Assembly (NCBI GenBank): GCA_034770075.1
Contig: CM068382.1
Location: 9,318,685 to 9,382,684 of the forward strand
Reading direction: 5' to 3'
DNA from: Aralia elata
Taxonomy: Eukaryota > Streptophyta > Magnoliopsida > Apiales > Araliaceae
DNA: 64,000 nucleotides
Positions 40,834-52,908 of this stretch are shown one piece after another. The notes under the pieces are model-generated. The model did no database searches and had not been told where the DNA came from. It worked only from the letters and a program-made list of their open reading frames with translations. The translations under genes and the position numbers were made by a program. Positions within the stretch are counted from its first letter, which is position 1. The number at the start of each line of letters is the position of its first letter.

Positions 40834-41323
40834 TATACCCTATAATATATTCTAACAAAGATATCATGTCACAACACATGCAACACAATACCAACAAAAT
40901 GGTTCTATATGTACATGTTGAACCAGATCAAATCACAATGTCTCAAAAAGAAGGTAACAACATGTACCGCTCTACAAATATTAAAATAAATATTAGATAT
41001 GATGACTTAATTTAAAGAATACAAAAAATAAGTCATAGGTATCAACTCCAAAATGAAACTATTATATGAATTTTACAAGAAACAATTATGTGAAATAATA
41101 ACAGAATTCGAAACGAGTAACAAAACAAACTAATTAAATTTAACCAGAATAGAGCTGAAGAAGTACGAAATCCATACTTGTATTAAGCAATGTAATACCC
41201 GAAATTTATATTCCAAATTCGACTCGTTAAATTCCTTCCGTTCGAACTAATTAAACAAAATAATAATAAATATAAGTGCACTTGTAAAAATACTCTTCCA
41301 TCTTTAATCCATTAATAAACTCA

Positions 41324-41368
<45 letters not shown>

Positions 41369-41473
41369 GCTTCTGAAAATTTTAAAATTTAAATCTAGCA
41401 AATCATTTATATTACTAGTTGCATACTGATGTTGCACTACAGTAACATTTTGGTGGAAACATATATATATATA

Positions 41474-41923
41474 GAGTATCCTTCTCCAGCGAACTCCCAC
41501 AAACGAACTCCCAGCGAACTTTTAAAAAAAAAACTCCCGGGTCGCGAATTGGCTGGAGCGGGTCTCGAAATGGGCCAACTATATTAACCAAAAAAATAAC
41601 GACACTGTAGCCTCCTCCAATTACTACAACCTCATTCTCTCTCCACGCGACTGCTCCGGCCCGAATCGACGCTGCTAGCTCCGGCGTAGGCGAGTCTGCC
41701 GTTTCTCGTTCTGCACTTTGCTCCGGCGTAGGCGAGGCGAAGGTGAGGGCTCTTCACTCTGTTCAAATCTAGGGTTTTGTTGGGAGATGTGAGTTTGGGG
41801 GTTTTGAATTCGGTAGCAGATTTTGGGGGTTTTGGGTTATAAATTCTTCTTTTGAGTTCTATTGCAATTTCCAAACCTTTTTGCTGTTGTTTGGGATTAT
41901 GGGATTTCGCTTTGGGGCTTATT
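41474..41923 (+). repeat. Left terminal inverted repeat of the MULE
   Basis: Relatively GC-rich, with CTCCGGCGTAGGCGAG twice. It resembles a gene 5' leader (CACTCTGTTCAAATCTAGGG followed by pyrimidine-poor T/G DNA). It ends where the arms stop matching after GGCTTATT. The 80-codon frame read on its complement is not a gene; the same frame appears from the other arm. Confidence 0.85.
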
Positions 41924-43590
41924 GTGCCATTGATGGATTTCTTAGAGTAGTAGATTGGGTTTATCTCTAAATAAATGGTATGTTGAGAACTAAGGTTTTT
42001 TTTTTCTTTGTGTATTTTAGCTTGTGTCTTTTTCTGATAAAAAGATTAGTTTGTTCTTTCTATTTACGCAAATGATGGACTTTTTGGATGCCCAATTACA
42101 TTTTAGCTGTAAATACTAGCAATAATATTTAGGTAGAGATGATACGATTCCCATTGAATTGTGTTTGTGATACTGTCTAAATATGCCTAACAGAATTTGA
42201 CCCTTTTCCTGATATTTATTCTCTATCAAAATATTATAATCAGCGTGAATGTATGATTACGAAAAAGAAACTTATATAAATGATTAGCTAAAATATTCTC
42301 AAGGCAAAAGGAGAAATAACTCTTATGTACATCATTTATTTTATTCAATATTATGATTTGCATTTCCATATCTCTTATATACATATTTTATTTTATTTTC
42401 AGGTTCACAGATACCAGTTTTCTTCCATGAATTTTAATTTTGTGAGGAGGTATAGAATTCAATGTTAATTTTATGTAACTATTTTTGTGTTAAGCTTCCT
42501 AAAAAAATTAATTTTTCATTTCTAAATTTCATTGAGTTATTTATAATTTTAATCATGTGTTTCATATAATAAACAGGAGAAGTGTGCTCTGTGTAGTCAG
42601 TAAAGAGGCCGAAGAATCATTTAAAAAGACTGTGGATTATGGAAGAAGCAGAATAAATTATGGAAGAATATAAATGTCATAAGATTAAATAAAGCATTGT
42701 AATAGTTTAGTGTGTATCGAATATCTTTATGGGAGATATAAAGGACTCTGTTTGCCCCTGTTTCATACATACAACATAACATTTCCCCTGTTTCATTCGT
42801 CAATTTCATTAGCATTGCAAGCACAATGAACTGACATATGTGCCAATTGTGCTTCCTACAAGTTGAATAAATTTAAGATATAATAATCCTACATTTGATA
42901 CCAAAAACAGACAAATTTAGACAGCAAGTCTTTATGAGAAGTTTCTTCTCAATCTTAAGATGTAATACTAAATGGGCACCACTAAAGAAAAGCAAAAACA
43001 TGCAACTGAAAACAGCATTCCAACAATTATCCTGATTTCAGCACAATTAAAATTTCAATACTAATAATATATTACAATAATGATGCACTTTGGCCAGATT
43101 TTGAATTCCTGATACAGAGTACATATAACCAAAAGAAGACAATATTTTGCAACTCATCTTCTTGCAAAAAGTAAAAAATTAAAGTTCCAAACATAACTCC
43201 TACGAATACAATATTTTGCACCCTAAACATATTTTGACCAGGGGAGCAGCACGAGGAACAGTGCTGCCATGATATTTTCAAACACCAGAATAACCTCCAT
43301 AGTAAAGATTAGGATAGCCAACAGTGTCTTGCATCTCTGCACATTTAAAACAAGATAAAATATATGTATGTTAGATAGACATGTAGCATGCCACAAGTTT
43401 GTTATTCCACAGAAAAATTACAGAAAAAATTGCTTAAAAGTTCAAATCAAGGAGAACTTGCTTCAGAGTTCAAACACAACCAATCATTACCCAAAATTCA
43501 TGCCACAAGTTTGTTATTCCACAGAACAATTACCAACCCAATTTTAACACCATAGAGCAAATTTCGAAACACATGTGAGATACCCAGATT

Positions 43591-44064
43591 AATAAGCCTC
43601 AAAGCGAAATCCCATAATCCCAAACAACAGCAAAAAGGTTTGGAAATTGCAATAGAACTCAAAACCTGTTCAAATATAGAACTCAAAAGAAGAATTTATA
43701 ACCCAAAACCCCCAAAATCTGCTACCGAATTCAAAACCCCCAAACTCACATCTCCCAACAAAACCCTAGATTTGAACAGAGTGAAGAGCCCTCACCTTCG
43801 CCTCGCCTACGTCGGAGCAAAGTGCAGAACGAGAAACGGCAGACTCGCCTACGCCGGAGCTAGCAGCGTCGATTCGGACCGGAGCAGTCGCGTGGAGAGA
43901 GAATGAGGTTGTAGTAATTGGAGGAGGCTACAGTGTCGTTATTTTTTTGGTTAATATAGTTGGCCCATTTCGCGATCCGCTCCAGCCAATTCGCGACCCG
44001 CGAGTTTTTTTTTTTAAAGTTCGCTGGGAGTTCGTTTGTGGGAGTTCGCTGGAAAAGGATACTC
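43591..44064 (-). repeat. Right terminal inverted repeat of the MULE
   Basis: Inverted copy of 41474-41923. It is longer by about 24 bases because GAACTCAAAA with adjoining DNA is duplicated near 43655-43690. Otherwise only scattered substitutions, for example CGTCGGAGC for CGCCGGAGC. Confidence 0.85.
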
Positions 44065-44705
44065 TATATATATATATTATTAACAATTGTACTGATGTTA
44101 TGCAAAACATATATATAAAGAGAGAAAGTATTAGCAGTAGTAAAGTTTGGTGGAAAAGTGCAATTGAATTATAAATATCTCTCTCTCAATATTATTTATT
44201 CATAAAGAATTATAAACTCCATATAGCTGCACGGAAGCCGAGCTCTTTTCCTTTACTGATCTACTTATTCATATATGGTTTACATACCATACATGGCAAA
44301 AAGGATCCAAACAGCTCATACGCATAACTTATATGCATGGCAAAAAATGAATTAAATAAATAGTTTAATTTACTTCTTATTTGTAACATGATTACAAGTC
44401 AATTCCTTTCTCCTTTCTGTTTTTGCTACCGCCGCTTCTCTCTTCCTCTCTTTCCCTCAGTTCATATAATGAAATAAAATTAGATTTTGCTTTTTTATTT
44501 ATTAACATGTTTTATTAATCTTCTTAGTCATAATAATATTTAATATTACCCATATATAAATTAGACCCAATTAATATTAAGGCCCAATTTTATTAAATTA
44601 TTTTATCCATCACTTATTAATATTTATTAGCTCACATAAATTAAATGACTAACTTGACCCAAATAAATGATAAAGTCCAATTAATATATTTTAAAAAATA
44701 AATAA

Positions 44706-44737
<32 letters not shown>

Positions 44738-44774
44738 AGTCTGCCAATAAGCGTAGATCACACTTTAATTTCTT

Positions 44775-44784
44775 CTATAAATAC
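44775..44784 (+). promoter_or_regulatory. TATA box of a decayed subtilase copy
   Basis: CTATAAATAC lies about 60 bases before the ATG at 44843, in a context similar to the promoter of the intact subtilase (minus strand, 10537-10544). Confidence 0.5.
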
Positions 44785-44842
44785 GGTTCCTGCAGGACAT
44801 TCAATACTGAACATGTACAGATAAAACATAACATGCCTTGAA

Positions 44843-45198
44843 ATGGAAAGCCAATCCTCTTGGATTCGGTGCCTCTTCTTTTTCAGCCTCTCGTGTTTTT
44901 TGCTTTAGGCCCACATTGGAGCTTCGGAGGCAAACCGAAAGGCATAAACTCTTCCTACCTTTGTTTTTCATCTTTAGCAATTATTGCCAAATTTTCTCAA
45001 TACTATTACGGCAAAAAATATAGATGTTCATATTCAAAATTAAATCATGAAATACACTCTGTTCTACAAAACACAAAAAAAAATAATAAATAAATAAATA
45101 AATAAAATAAAAAAAGATGTACGATATAGTAGAGGAAGGTGGAGATGAACACTGCCATAAACACAGATGCTGAATTTGCATATGGAGTGGGACAGATT
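44843..45198 (+). pseudogene. Chimeric subtilase remnant: exon 1 joined to the start of the last exon
   Basis: 44843-44942 encodes MESQSSWIRCLFFFSLSCFL and then, after a TAG at 44906-44908, AHIGASEANRK. This is a clear paralogue of the intact gene's signal-peptide exon (MAGQSSHIRCLFLFSLSCFL). About 200 bases of unrelated AT-rich DNA follow. Then 45145-45198 encodes MNTAINTDAEFAYGVGQI, matching the start of exon 10 (MNATLNPEAEFAYGSGHI) with GCTGAATTTGCATATGGA identical. Exons 2-9 are absent, so propeptide and catalytic domain are lost. The copy is cut off on the right by LTR DNA at about 45195. It is on the opposite strand from the intact gene. Confidence 0.8.
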
Positions 45199-46187
45199 AT
45201 ATATATAATAATCCCATTTTTGTTAATAATTAAATATTATTTTTATTTTTCTTAAAAGCATAATTAAATTGAAAAACATAAGTTACTATTTTTTTATTTT
45301 GCTTGAAAAGTTAAATTCTTTTAGTAGATAATTTATTAATTGATTTCATTAAAATTAAAGAGTCCCTTAGGGTTTTGGTAACTCTTATTATTTCTTTGTT
45401 ATATTTAAGGAGTAGAGATGTAACCCTGATCCTATTCTAATTTGGTTAGTTGAATTTTTGAGTAGAATTCTTATGTGCACTACAGTTGTAATAACCCTAA
45501 AATTTTGACATAATTAAATAAGAAATTTTACGAATAAATTTTTTTTTTATATAATAAAACTATTTTATTATATAGTAAAGCAAGTGTTGGAATGCATGGA
45601 AAAAGAATTTATGATTTACTATAAATTATATTTTATAATAAATTAATTTTGTAATAAAAATGTTTTATTATTTAGTTTTCATGAAAATACGATCGATGTA
45701 TTATTTAAATAATATATTTATATTTTAATAAATGATTCTTAAAACTATTGAAATAATTATTATTTTATTATATTAATTTATCAAGATTAGTTAAGTTAAT
45801 TATTTTAACTTAACTAAGAATGGTTTATGATGTAAAGTGTGATTATTGATCACTAACATAAATTTTGTCTATGGATATGAATTTTAATGATTAATATAAT
45901 TATTGTTATAATTATAATTAATAAGGAAAGTATATTGGTTTTATGGATATTAATAATTTATTCTATTAAGGTAAATTGAATATGGAATATAATTGGTAAT
46001 TATATTCATATTTGATTGTATATTATGGACATTAAATACTAAATATAATTATCGCTATAATAATTATATATGTATTTGGGATAATAAGAAATTAATTTCT
46101 TTAGGTAATTTAAGTATTAAATGTAATGTAGTTAATTAATTATTTTGGTTGCATGTATGGATATTATGTGAATAATGTAATTAAGTG

Positions 46188-46280
46188 GGAAACCCTAAAT
46201 TATAATTTTGGGAACCCTAACAATATCAAGAAACCCTAATTTTTATTTTATAAAACCCTAATTAACTTTAAAAACCCTAA
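46188..46280 (+). promoter_or_regulatory. Cluster of telo-box-like AAACCCTAA motifs in the solo LTR
   Basis: AAACCCTAA or AACCCTAA occurs five times within about 90 bases, with further copies near 46385 and 46812. In plants this motif (the telo box) occurs in promoters of growth-related genes and recruits telomere-repeat-binding factors. A role in this LTR is an inference. Confidence 0.4.
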
Positions 46281-47454
46281 TTTTGAATTTAGTTTACTCT
46301 AATTACAATTTTATTAAACCTAAGTTAATTTTATTAAACCCAAAAATTATTGGGTAAATATTAAGGGTTCAAATCTATTGATTAAAACCCTAGATCATGT
46401 GTATGGGACAAGAATACCCTTAAAATTATTTATTAGTTTACTAAAATACCCTTTTTGTATTTATTTTTATTAAAAGATATTGAAAGATTGTAAAATCTTC
46501 TCAAATCTTCCAAAATCTTGTGACTCATCAAGCTAGGATATTCTCACATGTTCAAATCCTCTCTATCAGCCGAATCTTGCCAGCTAGCTACATCAGATGC
46601 AATGGATCAATGGATTGGAAGAAAAGAAAGAAAAAGAAATAGAAAACTTCACTCATTTATTCAAACCAAACCAAGTTTTCTCTCCCTTCTCTCTAGCCAC
46701 GAAATTCTCTCACTAAAATTTGTCTGAATATCAACCATAAACACCTCACCAGCTAACCAAAGTCAGATCATAAAAAATAAAAAAAATCAAAAATTGCTCA
46801 AAAGGTACAAAACCCTAACCCTAAGCTAGATCTTGTATGCTTAGATAAATTTTATGTTTTTGTGTTTAAATATGTTGTCTATTATGTTATTTAATGATCT
46901 GGGTTGTTATATCATGAATCCATAACATCTAGATGCACGAAATTGAAGATTTAAGAAAATTGTTCAAAGTGTAAAAAATGGCCTGACAGTCAAATGTCAG
47001 ACCCCGTAGATCTTTACCTGTTAATGATTTGTTGTGTTTAAAGGTTCTTATATGTAGTATGTTATGTGGTGAGTACACTGGAAGTGGAATCACGATCATA
47101 TCATTTCTAGATCGAAAGTTATGCAAGCTCAAAAGTCCTTGATCGATCATGAAAGTTGTATTTTCTGGAAAACCCAGAAAATTTTCTAAGTTAAAAACAT
47201 GGTCTGATAGTCAAATGTCAGAGGCCATAGATCTTGATTTGTAAATTTTTTGATGTGTTTAAAGCTTTGTAGTTGTAGTATGCCAGTCGGTTAACAATCT
47301 AGAAGTGGAATCACGACCATATCATGTCCAGATTGCAAGTTATTAACGCTCCAAGTAGCCTCCTCGACATGGACTGGGCTGTTCTTGGTGTTCTTCATGA
47401 ACTGAAGAACACCTATAGCGACACTTTTCGTCGCTAAAAGTCTTTAGCGACGGT

Positions 47455-48300
47455 TTCTAATGAAAATTAATTAATTTAATTAAATAAATAGAAATAAATT
47501 ATTAAAAATTCATAAAATTATTTTAAAAATTATTTTAAATTATAAAAATTAACTTTTAATATTTTTACATAAATTTCATTAAAAATTTAATTTATTTAAT
47601 TATTATTGGTATTTAATTTATTTAATTATTATATTAAATAAATTAGTTAAAAAATGATATTAATATCTCAAAAATCATTTAAAAATGATATTAATGTTTT
47701 AGAAAGTATTTTAAGTTATATTAAATAACTTTTAATATTTTCATAGGAATTTCATTAATATTTAATATTAATGGTAATTAATTTATTTAAAAATGGTTTT
47801 AATTCATGAAAAATCATGAAAAATTATATTATGATATTAGAAAATATTTTAAGTTATTTTTGATAACTTTTGATATTTTGTGATGAATTTCATTAATTAA
47901 TTAATATTAATGGTAATTAGTTTATTTAATATTTATATTAAATAAATTATTTAAAAAAAATGGTTTTAATGTTTTCAAAATCATTTAAAGGCAATAAAAA
48001 TGTTTTAAAAATATTTTTAAGTTATATTTAATAACTTTAAATATTTGACATGAATTACATTAATATTTAATATTAATGGTAATTATTTAAAAATGATTTT
48101 AATACTTTAAAAAATCATTTAAAAGCGATAATAATGTTTTAAAAATGTTTTTAAGTTATAATAAATAACTTTTAATGTGTTGACATGTAGTTCATTAATA
48201 TTTTAATTATTTGAATATTAATGATAATGAAATTATTTATTTATTAAATCATTATAAATGCTATTAATGACTGAAAAATCATTATAAATGATTTTAACAA
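47455..48300. repeat. Degenerate AT-rich tandem repeats (~140-175 bp) in the solo LTR
   Basis: Five loosely similar units each contain TAACTTTTAATATTTT (or a variant), then CATGAATTTCATTAATATTTAA, then TATTAATGGTAATTA. They occur near 47553, 47728, 47862, 48027 and 48168. Spacing and sequence vary. Confidence 0.65.
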
Positions 48301-49839
48301 TTGAAAAAAATGTTGCAATTGATAAACAAATTATCTAAGATGATATTTAAGTTCTTGAACAAAGTTTCATTAAAAAGAAACTTGTTTATTGTCCGATAAT
48401 GCAATCAAGACATCGAAATAGTGTCAAACTTAAACCAAATGGACATAGTTTGACTTAATGAATATTTTTAAATGTTTTAATGACTGATATGGATATGTGA
48501 CAATGTGTTAAGCTGTATGATAACTGCAAATAAGCAGTACTAAGTGTTAAGTTGAATTATTCTAATTAAAAAAAATAATAATTTTATTGATGATAGGACT
48601 TCGTATTAAAGATAAAAGCTTAAGCTATATTGTGTAGCAGTAATCAGCGAACCAGGCAAGTATCTAAACCTTATGCACTACTTTTATTTTGTGCGAACAG
48701 GTATATGTTGTGATTAGTTCCTAACTCATCATGAGTTATCAATTTCAAAGCATGCTCGTGAATAATTATTGTTAATTATTCATATCTGTCATGATTCGTT
48801 TATGCAATTATTCTTACATTATGAAATTGTACTCAATTCATTTATTGTTTATTAATATCTCATTATTACCCTTCATTATACAAGTGTCCCCAATTGTATA
48901 AACTACTGTTGTTACACAAGAACTATTGAACTTAAATCCTTTGATATGACAAATCTTGTTATTTATTATTGAACTTCAGTACATGTATTATGGTTTACAG
49001 TCTGTCTAAGCCATTTGACTCGGCTAGACATAGTTCGAAATACATTGTTGAATACTAAAAGTTATGTTTAAGTCGTCCAACTGAGTTGTTTAGTTAGGAC
49101 TCCAGACTGAGTATGAACAACCCTAAAAGGGGAATATGTTTTTGTGCCCAAGGCGAACAGAGTGAATGCGTTTAGCGTTCAAACAGACAGTATTGATCAA
49201 TACAGGACATAACGGGGCTGATCACCCTACATGTCCGTGAGACTAGATCGGTTTGCAGATGAATTTCTGTTTAAACTTTTTCGAAAATGAAAAATAAAAG
49301 TTCGTGGTCTACTGACCGCTCAGCATTCATGGTAAATATGTTGTTTCAAAAATTTTAAAACGATTTAATATGTTATTAAGAATGTCTTCAAATGACTTCA
49401 CCACTATTGATTCGTGGTAGAAGTAGGCCTCAAAGAAAACATTTACTTCTTTAGCGCATTATTATATTTGTTATTACTTGCTGAGCAATTGAATGCTCAT
49501 TCTTGCTTTGACTTAAATGTTTTCAGCTAAGGGTGATAGACCAGAAGGCTCTGGCAAAGACAAGGGCAAAGGAAAGCTCAAAGAATAGAATACCATGTGT
49601 TGTTTGTAATAGTTAGACTTTATTAAGGTGATAATATTTATTATCTATCATGTAATGAACATGCTTAAAGGTTGCGTACTTGGGATTAGACAACTCTGAT
49701 ATGTATATATTAAGTTTGTAAATTTTATTTTTTTTCCGCTCAAAGAAATGGTATCGTGTAGCACCAAGTTCGGGTTTCAAGTACTTGAATTTGGGGGCGT
49801 CACAACAGTTCATTAAAAAAATCATAATTAATTCATCCG

Positions 49840-50628
49840 ATGTCGGAATTGAGTGAATCCAAAGCCTATTTCTTTAGTTTGTCGTTCTCTACAGTCATAA
49901 AGAGGAAGAGAAGTTATTTGATGTCTGATAGACACATAATTCACCCAAATTGGAACATACAACCGAGTGATTTTGTAGATCAACCCATAAAAGTAAACAT
50001 GATCCAAGAGTTGTCCATGACCCAAAAAATAATTGAAAATAGACTCATGATTGAAGATAATCCAATTGATTTTTTCTTAAATCACCTTGACCAAAAGTGG
50101 AATGAATCTGAATATTTAGATAAGGTCAACGAGATGTTGAGATCCAATTCACATAAGTCGCCCAATACATTTGAACCAATTCGTCCACACTTTGAGCATA
50201 TTAGTGAATATTTTCCCGAGGTAGACTTTAAACATAACTGTGATGAAAATTATGACTATTTTCAATTTCCTAGACCTCCGGAAAATCATGAAAAGACCAC
50301 ACTCATTTGCCCATTTGTATCATTCATTTGTAGTCACATACTTTTTAGGATATATGAAATTCGTAGGTATGTACATTTGTTTTCTTTTTCACCACATTTT
50401 CTTGCAGAACGACCTGCCCCGCATACAAGGTACAATTTTTTCACATCTTTGTTCTCTATTTTTCATTTGCATACATTGAGGACAATGCATGATTTAGGTA
50501 TGGGGGGAGTTTGTATTATAGTATTAGATTTTTTTTTTTTGAATTTAGGAAAAATTAAAAAATTTATAGTATTAGATATTTTTTTATTTTATTTTATTTT
50601 TTTTCCTTTTGTTTTTTTTTATTTTTAG
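49840..50628 (+). other. 262-codon open frame crossing a transposon border; product not recognised
   Basis: The frame begins in the old LTR and enters the compound element at 49926, so its first ~29 codons are accidental. The element-derived part reads SDRHIIHPNWNIQPSDFVDQ ... FFLNHLDQKWNESEYLDKVN ... EHISEYFPEVDF. It is moderately hydrophilic, then becomes a T-rich, Phe-rich tail. I recognise no family. It may be a scrap of the element's internal region (post-pol). A functional gene is unlikely. Confidence 0.35.
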
Positions 50629-51722
50629 GAAAATTTTTAAGATTTTTTTTTTTGTTTTAAATTTTTTTTTTTTTTGACTTTTTGTGAGTTGGATTAATTC
50701 TAATAAGTATCTGTGGAGCAGAACTCATGCGTAAGATTAAAAGATTTAGCACTCTTGAAACTTTGATTAGATACAAAATCTTAGTTTGATGCACCATCTT
50801 GAGTAAAATAAAGTTCCTATGCATTTTCGGCACTTCACGTTCGCACTAACTCTTAGTTGTGGGGTATAAACTATGATTTGAGCAATTTCAAGAAAAAAAA
50901 AGAAGAAAAAATTTGAAGAAAAAAAGAAACAGAAAAGTTGGAAAAAAGTTGAAAGAAATAAAATAACTGCTTCAATGTCCATTGAACGAAATAACTGGGT
51001 ATCCAAGCCTCAGGAAGCATCGATATTCACGCTGAAAAGTGTGATGGATATAAGCAGCTTGACTAGTCTAGTTTTGTGGCCTTTGTTACTCGAGTTAGTA
51101 AGCCCTTAGGGGTGTCTCTACACCTAGTGCCCTAAAGCCAACTGGTTTGGGAGTCATTGGTCCAACGCTCGCTACATGGGTAAATCTGAAAAGCCTAAGA
51201 AAATGAGACATTGCACAAGTCAAGAAAAAAAAAGGAGAAAAATGAGAAATGAAAAAAAAGAGAAAAAAAGAAAAAGAAAATTGAATTTGCTTGATTTTCA
51301 TGGTAATAATCCCTACTAAGAGTTACATCACATACACAATGCATGCATCACATGGAATTAATTTTATGAAGGATGGTGTCTAGAATGAAAATAGAGTATT
51401 TTTGATAAGGTGAAAGTGTGATTTTGAATTTAATTTTGTTTATGTATATTGCACATGTATACTTAGAAGTTTTCTTTCGATTTCATAATTTGTTGAACCC
51501 AAAAATATTTTATTTTGAATTTTAAAATTTGAATTTTGTGGGTATATTCACTGCAAACCCTCACGAGACCCAACTCGTCCACTTGGGGTAACCTTGGGGT
51601 TTAAAGGCTTGTTGCACATGCTAAGTGCAATCGTGTTTCCTACGAAAATGGGGTAGTATAGTTTTTGTATATTTTTTTTTTATTTTACTCGAGGACGAGC
51701 AAAAGCTAGGTATGGGGGTATT

Positions 51723-52908
51723 TGATAGACACATAATTCATACATTTTATTATCCCTAATTTTGTCCTTTTAATTATATTAGTTTATTTAATTAATATGT
51801 TTTATTTTATTTTGTAGGATTTAATATTTTGTTGCAATAAAGTCAAAATCTTGGTGATCAAGCAATATTTAATGCTCTTATTCATGTAAGGAAATATCCA
51901 AGAAGAATTCTACAAGGAAAAGGAAGGAGGTGGAACAATCTTGGTGTGCAAGTCAAATCCAGCGAGATAAAGGAAAGTCAATCTAGAAGATATCTTTGAG
52001 AAGTTGATTGCCACTAGGAAGTTGAAACTTACATGGAAAGGGACTCTTGAGAGATTACCATATAGAGATTGAAATCAAAAAGGGAATAAAAGTGACCAAG
52101 TTCAATGAATGTAAATTAGGGCACAAATTTATTTTCCCTATAAATAGGTCTCTTGTTTTAGAGAGAAAAGGTGTATCAGTTTAGGTTAGGAGTAGGAGTA
52201 AATTAAATTATTTCTTCATTGTACGTTCGTTGGAGGATCGTTAATTAAAGGGAGTTTTCTTATTTTATTTTTAATTTTCTTCTTCTTCTTTATCTTAGTT
52301 AGTTTATTTATTTTTTTTAATGTCTAGCTAGTTTCTTTAATCTAGGATGAAGATGAAATTAAATAATTATTCATGATAATATTTTTTATCTCTTCTATTA
52401 TTTATGCTTTTATGTTTAATTGATTTCGCCTTCATGTTTCATTATTGAAATACCTTCGTTTTATAGTTCTTATGTGATTTTAAATTAATTAAGAGGTTTT
52501 GATAGATTATTGTTAAGATATGAGTTTTTCATAATCCATGCTTGCTCAAAGAAGTTTTGATGGGTTATAGTTAATCCTTAAATTTTCATAGTCTATGCTT
52601 GCCCACGTTAATTATAAAATTACTAAATTAAAGGGAAGGGAGATCAAAATCATAATTAAGTTATAAAAAGAGAAGAGATTGAATTACTTGTTATGTTTAT
52701 TATTTAATGGATTCGGATTCCTAGATTGCTTCCTTATTATTAGTTAGTTTAATTATAGTTAATTGATTCTCAATCTTTATTTCTAATTCGCCTAAAATAG
52801 ATATTAAGGATACATTAAAATTAATCTAGTCTCTGTGGGTTCGACCTGTACTTGCCAGTTCTTCAATTTGACACTGTGCACTTGCAGTTACATATTTTTA
52901 TCACATCA
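51723..52908 (+). repeat. LTR1 of the compound element
   Basis: TGATAGACACA ... TTTTTATCACATCA, 1,186 bp, with TATA box CCCTATAAATAGG at 52137-52149. Nearly identical to LTR2. Confidence 0.9.

Larger units (their letters stand above)
41474..44064. mobile_element. Non-autonomous Mutator-like element (MULE) with ~450-bp terminal inverted repeats
   Basis: The ends GAGTATCCTTCTCCAGCG and its complement begin arms of 450 bp (41474-41923) and 474 bp (43591-44064) that are nearly identical. It lies in a TA run on both sides (41461-41473 and 44065-44076), so an exact 9-bp TSD cannot be chosen but is compatible. The interior (41924-43590) has no transposase and no recognisable coding sequence. Very long TIRs without transposase are typical of non-autonomous MULEs and Pack-MULEs. 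It is inserted in the family X solo LTR. Confidence 0.75.
29817..44738 (-). mobile_element. Solo LTR of chromovirus family X (~2.2 kb), enclosing a gypsy element and a MULE
   Basis: On the minus strand it starts TGTAATAATAAT (complement at 44738) and ends GGGGGTGTTACA (complement at 29817). The TSD GTCTG lies at 29812-29816 and 44739-44743. Removing the chromovirus (30727-40833) and the MULE (41474-44064) leaves about 2.2 kb in four pieces. These align collinearly with the LTR at 2460-4212 in inverted orientation and partly with 56640-57722. A 35-bp tandem duplication sits at about 29900-29965. The CTGTGTTTTTCTTCCGGCAGG block near 30090 is typical of these LTRs. No internal region remains. 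Confidence 0.85.
45487..49804 (+). mobile_element. Solo LTR, 4.3 kb, of a large-LTR gypsy family
   Basis: TGTAATAACCCT ... GGGGGCGTCACA with TSD ACAGT (45482-45486 and 49805-49809). The interrupted sequence rejoins to match the copy at 1863-2272, which confirms the limits. No primer-binding site follows, so it is a solo LTR. It is related to the one at 14369-25372. Inside are several AAACCCTAA motifs (46188-46280), degenerate AT-rich tandem repeats (47455-48300) and a small stem TAGCGACACTTTTCGTCGCTA-like at 47417-47438. Short open frames (46929-47150, 49613-49825) are not supported as genes. Confidence 0.88.

Noticed and set aside
41191..41473. TGTAATACCCGAAATTT looks like the start of another plus-strand LTR.
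   Set aside because: Read on the minus strand this region continues the alignment of the family X LTR with 3400-3490, and no matching end or TSD exists. The TG start is coincidental.
41632..41874. 80-codon frame on the minus strand, with an 88-codon near-copy at 43640-43906 on the plus strand.
   Set aside because: They are the same DNA in the two inverted arms of the MULE; Lys/Arg-rich translation with no family resemblance.
46929..47150. 73-codon frame on the minus strand in the 4.3-kb solo LTR.
   Set aside because: No motif, inside an LTR with defined TSDs, and not in the related LTR.
50767..51301. Phe-rich open frames on the minus strand, repeated at 53536-54013.
   Set aside because: They are complements of A-rich runs in the internal region of the compound retroelement. 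Low complexity only.
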